Below are positions 24,492 to 33,416 of a stretch of 64,000 nucleotides of DNA, one piece after another. The stretch is taken from positions 1,798,001 through 1,862,000 of the forward strand of contig NZ_CP104263.1 of NCBI RefSeq assembly GCF_025244825.1, read 5' to 3'. Position numbers and translations under genes: made by a program. The notes below the pieces were generated by a model. The model worked only from the letters and a program-made list of their open reading frames with translations. It searched no databases and had not been told where the DNA came from. This DNA is from Arthrobacter jinronghuae (lineage in GTDB: Bacteria; Actinomycetota; Actinomycetes; Actinomycetales; Micrococcaceae). Numbering within the stretch: the first letter of the stretch is position 1; each line of letters starts with the position of its first letter.

Positions 24492-26642
24492 ATGTCCACA
24501 CTTACCAAACCCCTGGAGTCCGAAGCGGCTTCGGAAGGGGCTCCCGCCGCCCGCGGCATAACCGCAGGCTCGCTGGCCGCCGCCCTGCCCGGAGCCTTCC
24601 GGAAACTGGACCCGCGGCTGATGGTCCGCACCCCGGTGATGTTTATCGTCGAAGCGGGTGCAGTACTGATCACCGCGATCGCCGTCGCAGAGCCCTTCCT
24701 CGGCGGCCCGCAGGACTCCGGCGGCACCCCCGTCCCCGGTGCTTTCTCCTGGCTGATTGCCGGCTGGCTCTGGGCCACCGTCATCTTTGCCAACCTCGCT
24801 GAAGCCGTGGCCGAGGGCCGCGGGAAGGCGCAGGCGGCCAGCCTGCGCAACAGCCGGGCCACCACCACCGCCTACCGGCTGGAGGGTTACGACTCCGGCC
24901 GCGATCCCGCCGGCCTCGGGGCAACCATCTCGGAGGTCCCCTCGGCCGACCTTGGGCTGGACGACGTAGTGGTGGTCGAGGCCGGGCAGATCATCCCCGG
25001 CGACGGCGACATCATTGACGGCATCGCGTCCGTGGACGAGTCGGCAATCACCGGCGAATCCGCCCCGGTCGTCCGCGAATCCGGCGGCGACCGCTCGGCG
25101 GTTACCGGCGGTACCCGGGTCCTGTCCGACCGGATTATTGTCCGGATCACCAGCAAGCCCGGGGAAACCTTCGTAGACCGGATGATCCGGCTCGTTGAAG
25201 GCGCCGCGCGGCAGAAGACGCCCAACGAAATTGCCCTGAACATCCTCCTGGCCACGCTGTCGCTCATCTTCATCGTGGTGGTGCTGACGCTGAACCCGCT
25301 GGCAAGCTACTCCTCCGCCACGGTCAGCATCCCCGTCCTGGTGGCCCTGCTGGTCTGCCTGATCCCCACCACCATCGGCGCGTTGCTTTCGGCCATCGGC
25401 ATTGCCGGCATGGACCGCCTGGTCCAGCGCAACGTCCTGGCCATGTCCGGCCGTGCGGTGGAGGCCGCCGGTGACGTCACCACGCTGCTGCTCGACAAGA
25501 CCGGCACCATCACGTACGGCAACCGCCAGGCCGCCGGGTTCATCCCGATCAACGGCACCGACAGCACCGACCTGATCGACGCCGCCGTGTTGTCCTCCTT
25601 CGGTGATCCCACCCCGGAGGGCAAGTCCGTTGTGGACCTGGCCGCCGCGAAGGGCTGCCGCCCGGAACCGCCGGCGGGCTCCACCAGTGTTCCCTTCACT
25701 GCCCAGACGCGGATGAGCGGCATGGACTTCCCCGACGGGGCGAAGATCCGCAAGGGCGCCTCCGCCGCCATCCTGGACTGGACGGCGGAGTCCGGCGGCA
25801 TCGACGTCGACGTCCTGATCGCGGTCGAGGACCAGGTCAAGAAGATATCCACCGGCGGCGGTACTCCGCTGCTGGTGGCCGTTCGGGACGCCGACGGCGG
25901 CACCCGGGTGCTCGGTGTGATCCATCTGAAGGACGTGGTCAAAGACGGCCTGAAGGAACGCTTCACGCAGCTGCGGGCCATGGGCATCCGGACCGTGATG
26001 ATCACCGGCGACAACCCTTACACCGCCAAGGCCATTGCCGCCGAGGCAGGCGTGGACGACTTCCTGGCCGAAGCCACCCCCGAGGACAAGATGGCCCTGA
26101 TCCGCCGCGAACAGGCGGGCGGGCATCTGGTGGCCATGACGGGCGACGGCACCAACGACGCCCCGGCACTGGCCCAGGCCGACGTCGGCGTGGCCATGAA
26201 CACCGGCACGTCCGCGGCCAAGGAAGCCGGCAACATGGTGGACCTGGACTCGGACCCCACCAAGCTGATCGACATTGTCGGGATCGGCAAACAGCTGCTT
26301 ATTACCCGCGGCGCCCTGACCACCTTCTCGATCGCCAACGACATTGCCAAGTATTTCGCCATCATCCCGGCGATGTTCGTGGGAATTTTCCCCGGCCTTG
26401 CCGCACTGAACCTGATGCAGCTCCACTCTCCGGCCTCGGCCATCCTCTCCGCAGTGATCTTCAACGCGGTGATCATCGTGGCGCTGATTCCGCTGGCGCT
26501 GCGCGGCGTGAAGTACCGGGCTGCCGGATCCTCCTCGATCCTCAGCCGCAACCTGCTGATCTACGGGGTGGGCGGCGTAATTGCGCCGTTCATCGGCATC
26601 AAGCTCATTGACCTGCTGATCAGCCTGGTCCCGGGGTTCTGA
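24492..26642 (+). CDS. kdpB: KdpB, P-type ATPase subunit
   Basis: A 716-residue P-type ATPase that drives high-affinity K+ uptake. It has the TGES actuator motif ([11 protein letters not shown]), the phosphorylation site DKTGT with Asp about residue 335, the [14 protein letters not shown] hinge, and [10 protein letters not shown]. The membrane motif [21 protein letters not shown] near residue 300 is specific to KdpB. The ATG at 24492 is chosen because it lies 2 bp after the kdpA stop and begins the cytoplasmic tail typical of the family. KdpC follows after 45 bp. Confidence 0.97.
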   Translation: MSTLTKPLESEAASEGAPAARGITAGSLAAALPGAFRKLDPRLMVRTPVMFIVEAGAVLITAIAVAEPFLGGPQDSGGTPVPGAFSWLIAGWLWATVIFANLAEAVAEGRGKAQAASLRNSRATTTAYRLEGYDSGRDPAGLGATISEVPSADLGLDDVVVVEAGQIIPGDGDIIDGIASVDESAITGESAPVVRESGGDRSAVTGGTRVLSDRIIVRITSKPGETFVDRMIRLVEGAARQKTPNEIALNILLATLSLIFIVVVLTLNPLASYSSATVSIPVLVALLVCLIPTTIGALLSAIGIAGMDRLVQRNVLAMSGRAVEAAGDVTTLLLDKTGTITYGNRQAAGFIPINGTDSTDLIDAAVLSSFGDPTPEGKSVVDLAAAKGCRPEPPAGSTSVPFTAQTRMSGMDFPDGAKIRKGASAAILDWTAESGGIDVDVLIAVEDQVKKISTGGGTPLLVAVRDADGGTRVLGVIHLKDVVKDGLKERFTQLRAMGIRTVMITGDNPYTAKAIAAEAGVDDFLAEATPEDKMALIRREQAGGHLVAMTGDGTNDAPALAQADVGVAMNTGTSAAKEAGNMVDLDSDPTKLIDIVGIGKQLLITRGALTTFSIANDIAKYFAIIPAMFVGIFPGLAALNLMQLHSPASAILSAVIFNAVIIVALIPLALRGVKYRAAGSSSILSRNLLIYGVGGVIAPFIGIKLIDLLISLVPGF

Positions 26643-26687
26643 CATGGCAACCATCATCCGCACCATCCCCTTTACTAGGAGCAGGAA

Positions 26688-27296
26688 ATGAACCCCGTCC
26701 GCAGCAGCATGCGCCAGCTTGGCGTCTCCCTCCGCGCCCTGGCGGTGCTTACGCTCCTGCTCGGCGTCGTATATCCGCTGGCAGTGGCCGGGATCGGCCA
26801 GGCCGCTCTGCACGGCCGGGCCAACGGTTCGATGGTCAGCAGCGGCGGCAGTGAAGTGGGATCCGAGCTGATCGGCCAGCCGTTCACGGACGCCGACGGC
26901 GCGGCGCTGCCCGAGTGGTTCCAGTCCCGGCCTTCCGCAGCGGGGGACGGGTACGACGGCGGTGCCTCCAGCGGTTCCAACCTCGGCCCGCTGAGCGAGG
27001 ACCTGGCCGCCGCCGTAACGGAGCGCCGGGCCGCCGTGGCGGAGCTGGAAGGTGTGGCTCCGGAAGATGTCCCCGCCGATGCCGTCACGGCATCGGGGTC
27101 CGGACTGGATCCGCACATCAGCCCGGAATACGCCCGGATGCAGGTAGACCGGGTGGCCGCCGAACGCGGACTGGATCCGGAGCAGGTGCAGGCCCTGGTG
27201 GACGAGGCCACGCAGGCACCGTTCGCCGGAGTTCTCGGGAGCAGTACCGTCAACGTGTTGCTTTTGAACATTTCGCTGGCGGAGCTGGACACTTAG
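26688..27296 (+). CDS. kdpC: KdpC, potassium-transporting ATPase subunit C
   Basis: A 202-residue protein with one N-terminal membrane helix (LRALAVLTLLLGVVYPLAVAG) and an outer domain. Family marks are IGQPF, FQSRPSAAGDGYDGGASSGSN, and GSGLDPHISPEYARMQVDRVA. KdpC binds the pump outside the membrane and raises ATP affinity. A ribosome site, AGGAGCAGG, precedes the ATG. kdpD starts 3 bp after the stop. Confidence 0.96.
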   Translation: MNPVRSSMRQLGVSLRALAVLTLLLGVVYPLAVAGIGQAALHGRANGSMVSSGGSEVGSELIGQPFTDADGAALPEWFQSRPSAAGDGYDGGASSGSNLGPLSEDLAAAVTERRAAVAELEGVAPEDVPADAVTASGSGLDPHISPEYARMQVDRVAAERGLDPEQVQALVDEATQAPFAGVLGSSTVNVLLLNISLAELDT

Positions 27297-27299
27297 TCC

Positions 27300-29834
27300 A
27301 TGACGCGAGGACAACTGAGGGTTTTTCTGGGGGCGGCACCCGGCGTGGGCAAGACCTACGCCATGCTCGAAGAGGGGCGCCGCCTCCGGGATGAGGGATC
27401 CGACGTCGTCATCGCACTGGTTGAAACGCATGGACGTGCCGGGACGGCCGCCGTGGCCGAAGGCCTGGAGACCGTCCCGCGCGCCGTCCTGCGCCACCGC
27501 GGGCTGGAACTGCAGGAGATGGACCTGCCTGCCGTCCTGGCCCGGGCGCCGGAATACGCGCTGGTGGATGAACTGGCCCATACCAACGTGCCCGGGCTGC
27601 AGCACGAGAAGCGGTGGCAGGACGTGCAGGCCCTGCTCGACGCCGGGATCAACGTCCTGTCCACCGTGAACATCCAGCACATCGATTCCCTGAACGACGT
27701 GATCGAGCAGATCACCGGCACCCTGCAGGCCGAAACCGTGCCGGACGCCGTCCTGCGCGGAGCCGAACAGGTGGAGCTGGTGGACCTCACGCCGCAGTCG
27801 CTGCGCGGGCGCCTGGCCGACGGCGTCATTTATCCCGCCGAACGGGTGGACGCGGCCCTGTCCAACTATTTCCGCCTCGGAAACCTGACGGCGCTGCGCG
27901 AACTGGCGCTGCTGTGGCTGGCCGACGAGGTGGATTCAGCCCTGAACCGCTACCGCGAAGAGCACGGCATCAGCAGCAAATGGGAGGCACGGGAGCGGGT
28001 GGTGGTGGCGCTCACCGGCGGCCCCGAAGGGCGCACCCTGCTGCGCCGCGGGGCACGGATTGCCGCCCGGTCCGCCGGCGGCAAGCTGCTGGCCGTCCAC
28101 GTCTCCGGAGCCGACGGACTGCGCGGGCCGGAACCGGCAGAGCTGGCCGCACAGCGGCTCCTGGTGGAAAAGCTCGGCGGCAGCTTCCACCAGGTGGTGG
28201 GCAACGACGTTCCGCGTGCACTGGTGGACTTTGCCCGCAGCGTCAATGCCACCCAGCTGGTGGTGGGCGTCAGCCGGCGCCCCCGGATCGCCGCCCTGCT
28301 GTCCGGGCCGGGAATCGGCGCCACGGTCATCCGTGAGTCCGGCGACATTGACGTGCACATGGTCTCGCATTCGGCCGCCGCCCGGACCCTGGTGCTCCCG
28401 CATTTCGGCAGTGCCCTCTCGGTGCGCCGGCGCCTGCTGGGCTTCGCCTTCGCCCTGGTGGGCGGCCCGCTGCTCACGGCCGGACTGGTCACGGCCCGAA
28501 GTTCCGAAACGATCACCGGCGACGTGCTGAGCTACCAGCTGCTGGTCATCCTGGTGGCCCTGGTCGGCGGCATCTGGCCGGCGCTGTTCGCCGCCCTGCT
28601 CTCGGGCCTGACCCTGGACTTCTTCTTCATCCAGCCGCTCTACACCGTTACCGTGGCCACGCCGTCGCACATGCTTGCGCTGGGACTCTACGTCGTAAAC
28701 GCGATGCTCGTCAGTTACGTCGTGGACGCCGCCGCCCGGCGCGCCCGCACCGCCCGGCGTTCGGCGTCGGAATCCGAGCTGCTGGCGTCCGTCGCCGGCA
28801 GCGTGCTGCGCGGGGAGGACGCACTGGGTGCCCTGGTGAGCCGCACCCGCGAGGCCTTCAATGTCAGCGCCGCACGTATCCGGTCAGAGGGTGAAGACCT
28901 GTATGCCGACGGCGACTGGCCGGCCTCCGTCTCGCCCGACGACCCCGCCCTGACCCGCCTGCCGGTCGGGGAGCGGTGCTTCCTGGACCTGTGGGGGCGC
29001 GAACTGGCGGCGTCTGACCGGCGGCTGCTGGCGGTCATCACCGCGCAGATGGAGGCAGCACTGGAACACCGGGAACTGACAGAAACCGCCAGGGGACTGG
29101 GCTCCCTGGCCGCGGCGGACAAGGTCCGCACGGCGCTGCTGGCCGCCGTCGGGCACGACCTGCGCCGTCCGCTGACCGCCGCGACCGCGGCCGTCACCGG
29201 CCTGCGGGCCACGGACGTCACCTGGTCCGAGCAGGACCGCAGCGAACTTCTTGCCACCGCCGAGGAATCGCTGGCCTCCCTTTCCGGCCTGGTCACCAGC
29301 CTGCTGGACGTGAGCAGGCTGCAGGCCGGCGTCGTCGGGGTGAGCCTGGAGCCGCTGAATGTCGTGGATGCGGTGCTGCCCGCGCTCGAGGAGCTGGAAC
29401 TGGGCCCGGCGGACGTGGAACTGGAGATCCCCACGGTTCCCCGCGTGGTCCTGGCGGATCCGGTGCTGCTGCAGCGGGTGCTGGTCAACCTGCTGGCCAA
29501 TGCGGTGCGCTTCAGCCCGGACGGCGTCAAATGCGTGCTGTCCGTCAGCGAGTTTGCCGGCCGGGTGGAAATCCGCGTCATAGACTCGGGACCGGGCGTT
29601 CCGGAGCAGCGGCGGGGTGAGATCTTTGTGCCCTTCCAGCGGCTCGGGGACATCGATAATTCAACCGGGCTCGGCCTGGGCCTGGCCCTGGCCAAGGGAT
29701 TTACGGAAGGAATGGGCGGAACACTGGAAACCGAAGACACCCCCGGCGGCGGACTGACCATGGTCCTCTCACTGCCGGCCGCCAGGCACCGCGTCCCCGC
29801 GGGTGGACAACACTCCCCGGCGGTGGCCGGATGA
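27300..29834 (+). CDS. kdpD: KdpD sensor histidine kinase
   Basis: An 844-residue membrane kinase that senses potassium limitation. The N-terminal KdpD domain has a P-loop, GAAPGVGKTYAMLEEG, then VDELAHTNVPG. A USP-like domain follows (about residues 230-350), then four membrane helices of the DUF4118 type (about 380-480), a GAF-like segment, the dimerisation domain with His 619 (VGHDLRRPLTAAT), and the ATPase domain (NLLANAVRFSPDG, DSGPGVPEQRRGEIF, GLGLGLALAKGF). It phosphorylates KdpE, whose gene overlaps the end of this one. The USP domain of some KdpD proteins binds c-di-AMP; whether this one does is not visible. Confidence 0.96.
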   Translation: MTRGQLRVFLGAAPGVGKTYAMLEEGRRLRDEGSDVVIALVETHGRAGTAAVAEGLETVPRAVLRHRGLELQEMDLPAVLARAPEYALVDELAHTNVPGLQHEKRWQDVQALLDAGINVLSTVNIQHIDSLNDVIEQITGTLQAETVPDAVLRGAEQVELVDLTPQSLRGRLADGVIYPAERVDAALSNYFRLGNLTALRELALLWLADEVDSALNRYREEHGISSKWEARERVVVALTGGPEGRTLLRRGARIAARSAGGKLLAVHVSGADGLRGPEPAELAAQRLLVEKLGGSFHQVVGNDVPRALVDFARSVNATQLVVGVSRRPRIAALLSGPGIGATVIRESGDIDVHMVSHSAAARTLVLPHFGSALSVRRRLLGFAFALVGGPLLTAGLVTARSSETITGDVLSYQLLVILVALVGGIWPALFAALLSGLTLDFFFIQPLYTVTVATPSHMLALGLYVVNAMLVSYVVDAAARRARTARRSASESELLASVAGSVLRGEDALGALVSRTREAFNVSAARIRSEGEDLYADGDWPASVSPDDPALTRLPVGERCFLDLWGRELAASDRRLLAVITAQMEAALEHRELTETARGLGSLAAADKVRTALLAAVGHDLRRPLTAATAAVTGLRATDVTWSEQDRSELLATAEESLASLSGLVTSLLDVSRLQAGVVGVSLEPLNVVDAVLPALEELELGPADVELEIPTVPRVVLADPVLLQRVLVNLLANAVRFSPDGVKCVLSVSEFAGRVEIRVIDSGPGVPEQRRGEIFVPFQRLGDIDNSTGLGLGLALAKGFTEGMGGTLETEDTPGGGLTMVLSLPAARHRVPAGGQHSPAVAG

Positions 29835-30505
29835 AGATCCTGATCGCCGACGATGACGTGCAGATCCTCCGGGCACTGCGGATCACCCTGAGCGCCTACG
29901 GCTATGAGGTAGTGACAGCGGAAAGCGGCAGCGCCGCAATCCGGAAGGCCGTGGACACCCATCCGGACCTGTTGGTGCTGGACCTGGGCATGCCGGGGCT
30001 CAGCGGCATGGATGTCATCGAGGCCGTCCGTGGCTGGAGTGCCGTGCCCATCCTGGTGGTCTCGGGCCGGATCGACCCGGCGGACAAGGTCCGGGCGCTG
30101 GATCTGGGGGCGGATGACTACGTCACCAAACCCTTCTCCACCGAGGAGCTGCTGGCCCGGATCCGGGCGCTTTCCCGCCGATCGCCCGCGGCTGCCGGCC
30201 CCAGCGAAATCACGTTCGGAACGGTGCGGGTGGACCTCGCCGCGCGGCGCATCGCCCGGCTCGACGACGGCTCGGACATCCGCCTGACGCCCACCGAGTG
30301 GCGGTTCCTGTCCGAACTGCTCGCCCATCCGGGGATGCTGGTCACCCAGCAGGCGCTGCTGACCAATGTCTGGGGGCCGGGCACCACGGACTCGGGCTAT
30401 CTGCGGCTGTACATCGGACAGCTGAGGCGGAAACTGGAGCGTGACCCTGCTGCTCCGGAGCACCTGCTGACCGAACACGGCATGGGCTACCGGTTTGTGC
30501 CCTGA
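29831..30505 (+). CDS. kdpE: KdpE response regulator
   Basis: A 224-residue OmpR-type regulator. The receiver domain has the acidic pair IADDDVQIL, the phospho-acceptor Asp 51 in LLVLDLGMPG, and Lys in DDYVTKPFSTEELLARI. The C-terminal winged helix includes LTPTEWRFLSELLAHPG and the recognition-helix region GYLRLYIGQLRRKLERDP, ending HGMGYRFV. It activates kdpFABC when phosphorylated by KdpD. The ATG overlaps the kdpD stop (ATGA). A terminator follows. Confidence 0.96.
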   Translation: MKILIADDDVQILRALRITLSAYGYEVVTAESGSAAIRKAVDTHPDLLVLDLGMPGLSGMDVIEAVRGWSAVPILVVSGRIDPADKVRALDLGADDYVTKPFSTEELLARIRALSRRSPAAAGPSEITFGTVRVDLAARRIARLDDGSDIRLTPTEWRFLSELLAHPGMLVTQQALLTNVWGPGTTDSGYLRLYIGQLRRKLERDPAAPEHLLTEHGMGYRFVP

Positions 30506-30532
30506 TGCGTCCGGGGGCTGACCGCTTAACGC

Positions 30533-30570
30533 AATGAGCGCCCGGCCCTTGCGGGTCGGACGCTCATTTT
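30533..30570. terminator. Terminator between kdpE and the convergent hydrolase gene
   Basis: Stem AATGAGCG(c)CCGgCCC, loop TTGC, and complement GGGtCGG(a)CGCTCATT, followed by TT. Two non-Watson-Crick positions, otherwise continuous. It stands between two convergent genes and has A-runs before and T-runs after, so it can stop both. Confidence 0.9.
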
Positions 30571-30592
30571 GGCGCTGTGGGGCTAGGAAGCC

Positions 30593-31450
30593 TTATGCGC
30601 GGTAGAACACGGGGCCGGAGCCGACGTTGACGGACTGGACTACGGTCTGGTTGCCGTTCCAGCCGCTGTGGATGGCCTCGCCGTTGCCGATGTAGATGGC
30701 AATGTGGGCCAGGCCCATGCCGCCGTCAGCGTAGTAGACCATGTCACCGGGCTCCGGGGTGGAGACCTGGGTGCCGTAGGCGGCCAGCTGTGCGGGACCG
30801 AGGTCTCCGACGCTGTGGCCTGCGGCGCGCAGGGCAACCTCAACCAGAACGGTGCAGTCCTGGGCTGCGCCCAGCTGCGACTGTGCCGAAGCCAGCATGA
30901 TGGCATTGGTGCCGCTGGCTGCGGGGGTTGCTGCAGCCGGCGTGATGTTGGTGGACTGGGTGGTGACCACGCCGGTGTTGGCGGGCTCAACCGGTGCAGC
31001 TACTGCAGCTGCCGGAGCGGCGTAGAACGCAGCGGGTGCGGCAGCCGGAGCAGCTTCGCCGGCAACGGTGATGACGTCGCCGGGGTAGATGATGGATGCC
31101 AGGGACAAGCCGTTGAGTGCCAGGACGGAGTCCAGGCCAACGCCGTAAGCGGCGGAGATCTGGCCCAGGGTGTCACCGGATACAACGGTGTGGGTGGCGG
31201 CAGCAGCTGCGGGGGCAGCTACCGGTGCGGCTTCCACCGGTGCGGCAGCTACCGGAGCAGCCGGTGCAACGGCCTGTGCCGGGGTGTAGTTGTCGTTGGC
31301 GACAACACCGGCGGAGGCCGGTGCGGCCATACCGAGCATGATGCCGGAGCCGGCAACGACGACGGCTGCGGTGCTGCCGATGGTCCGTGCACGGCCTGCT
31401 GCGACGGTGTTCTCGGCGCGGTGGCGTCCACGAGTCTTGTTGAAAGTCAT
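30593..31450 (-). CDS. LysM-NlpC/P60 peptidoglycan hydrolase
   Basis: A 285-residue secreted protein. A signal peptide covers residues about 20-48 (GSTAAVVVAGSGIMLGMAAP, then ASAGVV). A Pro/Ala-rich spacer, one LysM domain (HTVVSGDTLGQISAAYGVGL, LNGLSLASIIYPGDVITV), a second Ala/Pro-rich spacer, and a C-terminal NlpC/P60 (C40) peptidase follow. The catalytic Cys is in QDCTVLVEVALRAAG and His in GMGLAHIAIYIGNG; DCT replaces the common DCS. It should cut peptide stems of the wall. ATG at 31448-31450. Expression is governed by the c-di-AMP riboswitch directly upstream. Confidence 0.92.
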   Translation of the reverse strand: MTFNKTRGRHRAENTVAAGRARTIGSTAAVVVAGSGIMLGMAAPASAGVVANDNYTPAQAVAPAAPVAAAPVEAAPVAAPAAAAATHTVVSGDTLGQISAAYGVGLDSVLALNGLSLASIIYPGDVITVAGEAAPAAAPAAFYAAPAAAVAAPVEPANTGVVTTQSTNITPAAATPAASGTNAIMLASAQSQLGAAQDCTVLVEVALRAAGHSVGDLGPAQLAAYGTQVSTPEPGDMVYYADGGMGLAHIAIYIGNGEAIHSGWNGNQTVVQSVNVGSGPVFYRA

Positions 31451-31457
31451 GTAATAA

Positions 31458-31620
31458 CCTCTCCCGATACCTGCGAGGTGAGCTGTCGGATTCGGATGGG
31501 AGACACCCGGCCGCCGGTGAAACCGGAGACTTAACCCCAAGGATTCAAGGAACCCATAATTGGTTCCCCCGCCTCTGCCGTGGTTGTGCGTTCTGTGGAC
31601 CCCGGGACCAGCGGCAGAGC
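31458..31620 (-). ncRNA. c-di-AMP riboswitch (ydaO/yuaA type)
   Basis: Read on the minus strand, the leader holds the ydaO core in order: AGAGGCGGGGGAACCA (about 31561-31577), TTGGGGTTAAGTC (near 31530), a CCGGTTTCACCGG hairpin, GGGTGTCTCCCATCCGAATC, then CGACAGCTCACCTCGCAGG and CGGGAGAGG (31459-31488). These match the Bacillus subtilis ydaO leader at the conserved GGGGGA, CCGAATCCG-CAGCT-ACCTCG and GAGAGG blocks. A further stem (CTCTGCCG with CGGCAGAG) closes the 5' side. The RNA ends 8 bases before the hydrolase start, so it probably blocks expression when c-di-AMP binds. This class precedes wall-hydrolase genes in other actinobacteria. Confidence 0.93.
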
Positions 31621-31666
31621 TAGGTAACAAGCCCGGGGGAGCCGCATCAGAAAGCGGCATGGGTAT

Positions 31667-31689
31667 AACCGTACAAGATAGTTACGGTT
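31667..31689. promoter_or_regulatory. Inverted repeat AACCGTA-N9-TACGGTT before the riboswitch
   Basis: Perfect 7-bp arms around 9 bases, 47 bp upstream of the riboswitch 5' stem and overlapping its probable promoter region (GGTTAT occurs twice nearby on the minus strand). It may be the binding site of a wall-stress regulator; GTAAC-type words are reminiscent of MtrA targets, but this is only a resemblance. Confidence 0.5.
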
Positions 31690-32121
31690 GGATAACCATT
31701 GTGTGATCTGCTTCTCTCAGGCGTGTGATCGGGGGCGCGATATGCTACCCGAAATAGGCCTCAACGGCCACTTCGGCCTGCTCCAGTCTCAATATTAACA
31801 GCGTCGCCCTTTATGCCGATCGGCCCGCAGTTTCCAGGCGGCGTGGCAGGTGTTACGCGTGTGATCCCACTGGTAACAGCTGTATCACTACTCCGGAAAC
31901 GGCGTCCAGCCCGGGGCGACTTGGGGTCGGAGAAGTCCACCCTCCGGTACAGGAGTGACTGATGTTTTCCCCTGCGTCACAACCGCACCAGGGCACGGGC
32001 AAAAAGTGTCCGGGATCACTGAAATTTCCTCCAATCCAGCCCGCGGACGGAGGCAGCAGGCCGATTTCCCGGCCGGCGGAGACGGCGCGTAAGGTTGTTA
32101 GGCGGCCTTTCAATATGGGTC
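31690..32121. promoter_or_regulatory. 430-bp gene-free stretch with three GTGTGATC words
   Basis: No gene is supported here. GTGTGATC occurs at 31701-31708, 31723-31730 (22 bp apart, two helical turns) and 31859-31866. TGTGA is the half-site of CRP-type regulators, and CRP acts together with a ydaO riboswitch on a wall-hydrolase gene in Streptomyces, so a CRP role is possible, yet no full palindrome is seen. The rest holds no hairpin or repeat I could support. Confidence 0.35.
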
Positions 32122-32138
32122 GTTTGTTCCGAGCAAAC
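32122..32138. promoter_or_regulatory. 17-bp palindrome before the MFS transporter gene
   Basis: GTTTGTTCCGAGCAAAC: arms GTTTG and CAAAC, with inner TC/GA also paired. It ends 11 bp before the GTG start and next to the ribosome site AGGAGAAGG, so it is placed to block transcription or translation of the transporter. No regulator gene is adjacent. Confidence 0.55.
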
Positions 32139-32149
32139 AGGAGAAGGCA

Positions 32150-33370
32150 GTGGCTGGCAGCGGTTCTAAATTATGGACTAGGGGATTTGTGCTGGCGATC
32201 ATCACCAATCTCTTTATCTCACTGGTGTTTTATCTGTTGATGACCACCATGGCGCTCTATACGGTGCAGGAGTTCTCCGCATCCGACAGTGCCGCCGGAT
32301 TCGCTTCCGGATCCTTCGTCCTCGGTGCCTTGGCGGCAAGGGTGTTCGCCGGCAAGTTCCTGGACTTCGTGGGGCGGCGGAGGCTGCTGGTCGTGAGCCT
32401 TGCGGTGTTCGTGGTCGCGTCGCTGCTGTACATCCCCGCGTCCAGCCTGGCGCTGCTCCTGACCGTCCGGATCCTGCACGGCATGGCATTCGGAGCGGCC
32501 AGCACGAGTATTTCCGCCTCCGTAATGGGATTGATTCCCGTCCACCGGCGGGGTGAGGGCACCGGCTACTTCGGCATCTCCACCACGCTGGCCACTGCAG
32601 TGGGCCCGTTCCTGGCCGTGTTCCTGGCGGAGTCCGTCAGTTACCGCGCGCTGTTCCTGTTTGCTGCCGGCTGCGCTGCCGTCGCACTGGTGTTGTCGCT
32701 GGTGCTGTCCCTGCCTGAACGCACGCCAACGGCCGAGGAACAGGAGAACAAGTGGCGGATGCACCTGACGGACATCATCGATCCGTCGGCCCTGGCCATT
32801 GCATCGGTGATGTTTATTGCCGGCGCGGCTTATGCCGGCATCCTCTCCTTCCTGAACTCCTACGCGCAGACAGAAGGCCTGGTGCTCGGCGCCAGCCTCT
32901 TCTTTGTGGTCTATGCGTGCGTGGTGCTGGTTTCACGGCTGTTTGTGGGGCGCATCCAGGACCGGCACGGCGACAACGCCGTGGTCTATCCCACGCTCGT
33001 GTCCTTCGCCGTCGGCCTGGCGCTGCTGGCCTACGCCCCCAATGACACGGTGCTGGCCCTGGCCGGCGTGTTCGTGGGGTTCGGCTTCGGTGCGCTGATG
33101 CCGTGTGCGCAGGCGATTGCCGTGACGACGGCGCCGCCGGCTCGAATCGGCCTGGCCACGTCCACGTTCTTCATCCTGATGGATGCCGGGGTGGGCCTTG
33201 GCCCGCTGCTGCTGGGAATGCTCCTGCCGCTGATGGGATTCCACGGCATGTACTGGGTGCTGGCCGCCGTCCTGCTGGCCTCCACGGTGCTGTACCACTT
33301 TGTCCACGGGCGGAAGAACTACCGGCCCGGCGCACCGTCGGAACCGGTACCGGCGAAGCCTGCCGCCTGA
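32150..33370 (+). CDS. MFS transporter
   Basis: A 406-residue permease with about 12 membrane helices. The loop between helices 2 and 3 has the MFS motif A form AGKFLDFVGRRRLLV, and the later VGRIQDRHGDNAVVY is its counterpart in the second half. It is a drug- or metabolite-efflux type by general look (IPVHRRGEGTGYFGIS is common in efflux permeases such as the YfkF/YwoG group), but substrate cannot be fixed. The start is GTG at 32150 with AGGAGAAGG seven bases ahead. A palindromic operator lies just upstream. The polymerase-domain gene follows 46 bp later. Confidence 0.9.
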   Translation: MAGSGSKLWTRGFVLAIITNLFISLVFYLLMTTMALYTVQEFSASDSAAGFASGSFVLGALAARVFAGKFLDFVGRRRLLVVSLAVFVVASLLYIPASSLALLLTVRILHGMAFGAASTSISASVMGLIPVHRRGEGTGYFGISTTLATAVGPFLAVFLAESVSYRALFLFAAGCAAVALVLSLVLSLPERTPTAEEQENKWRMHLTDIIDPSALAIASVMFIAGAAYAGILSFLNSYAQTEGLVLGASLFFVVYACVVLVSRLFVGRIQDRHGDNAVVYPTLVSFAVGLALLAYAPNDTVLALAGVFVGFGFGALMPCAQAIAVTTAPPARIGLATSTFFILMDAGVGLGPLLLGMLLPLMGFHGMYWVLAAVLLASTVLYHFVHGRKNYRPGAPSEPVPAKPAA

Positions 33371-33416
33371 CACGGTAACCTCTTTCCCACACTGTCCGAT
33401 GAGGGAAAGCAGAGCC

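Noticed and set aside
24057..27680. 1207-codon minus-strand open frame opposite kdpA-kdpD
   Set aside because: An antisense shadow of the kdp genes; biased composition and no domains.
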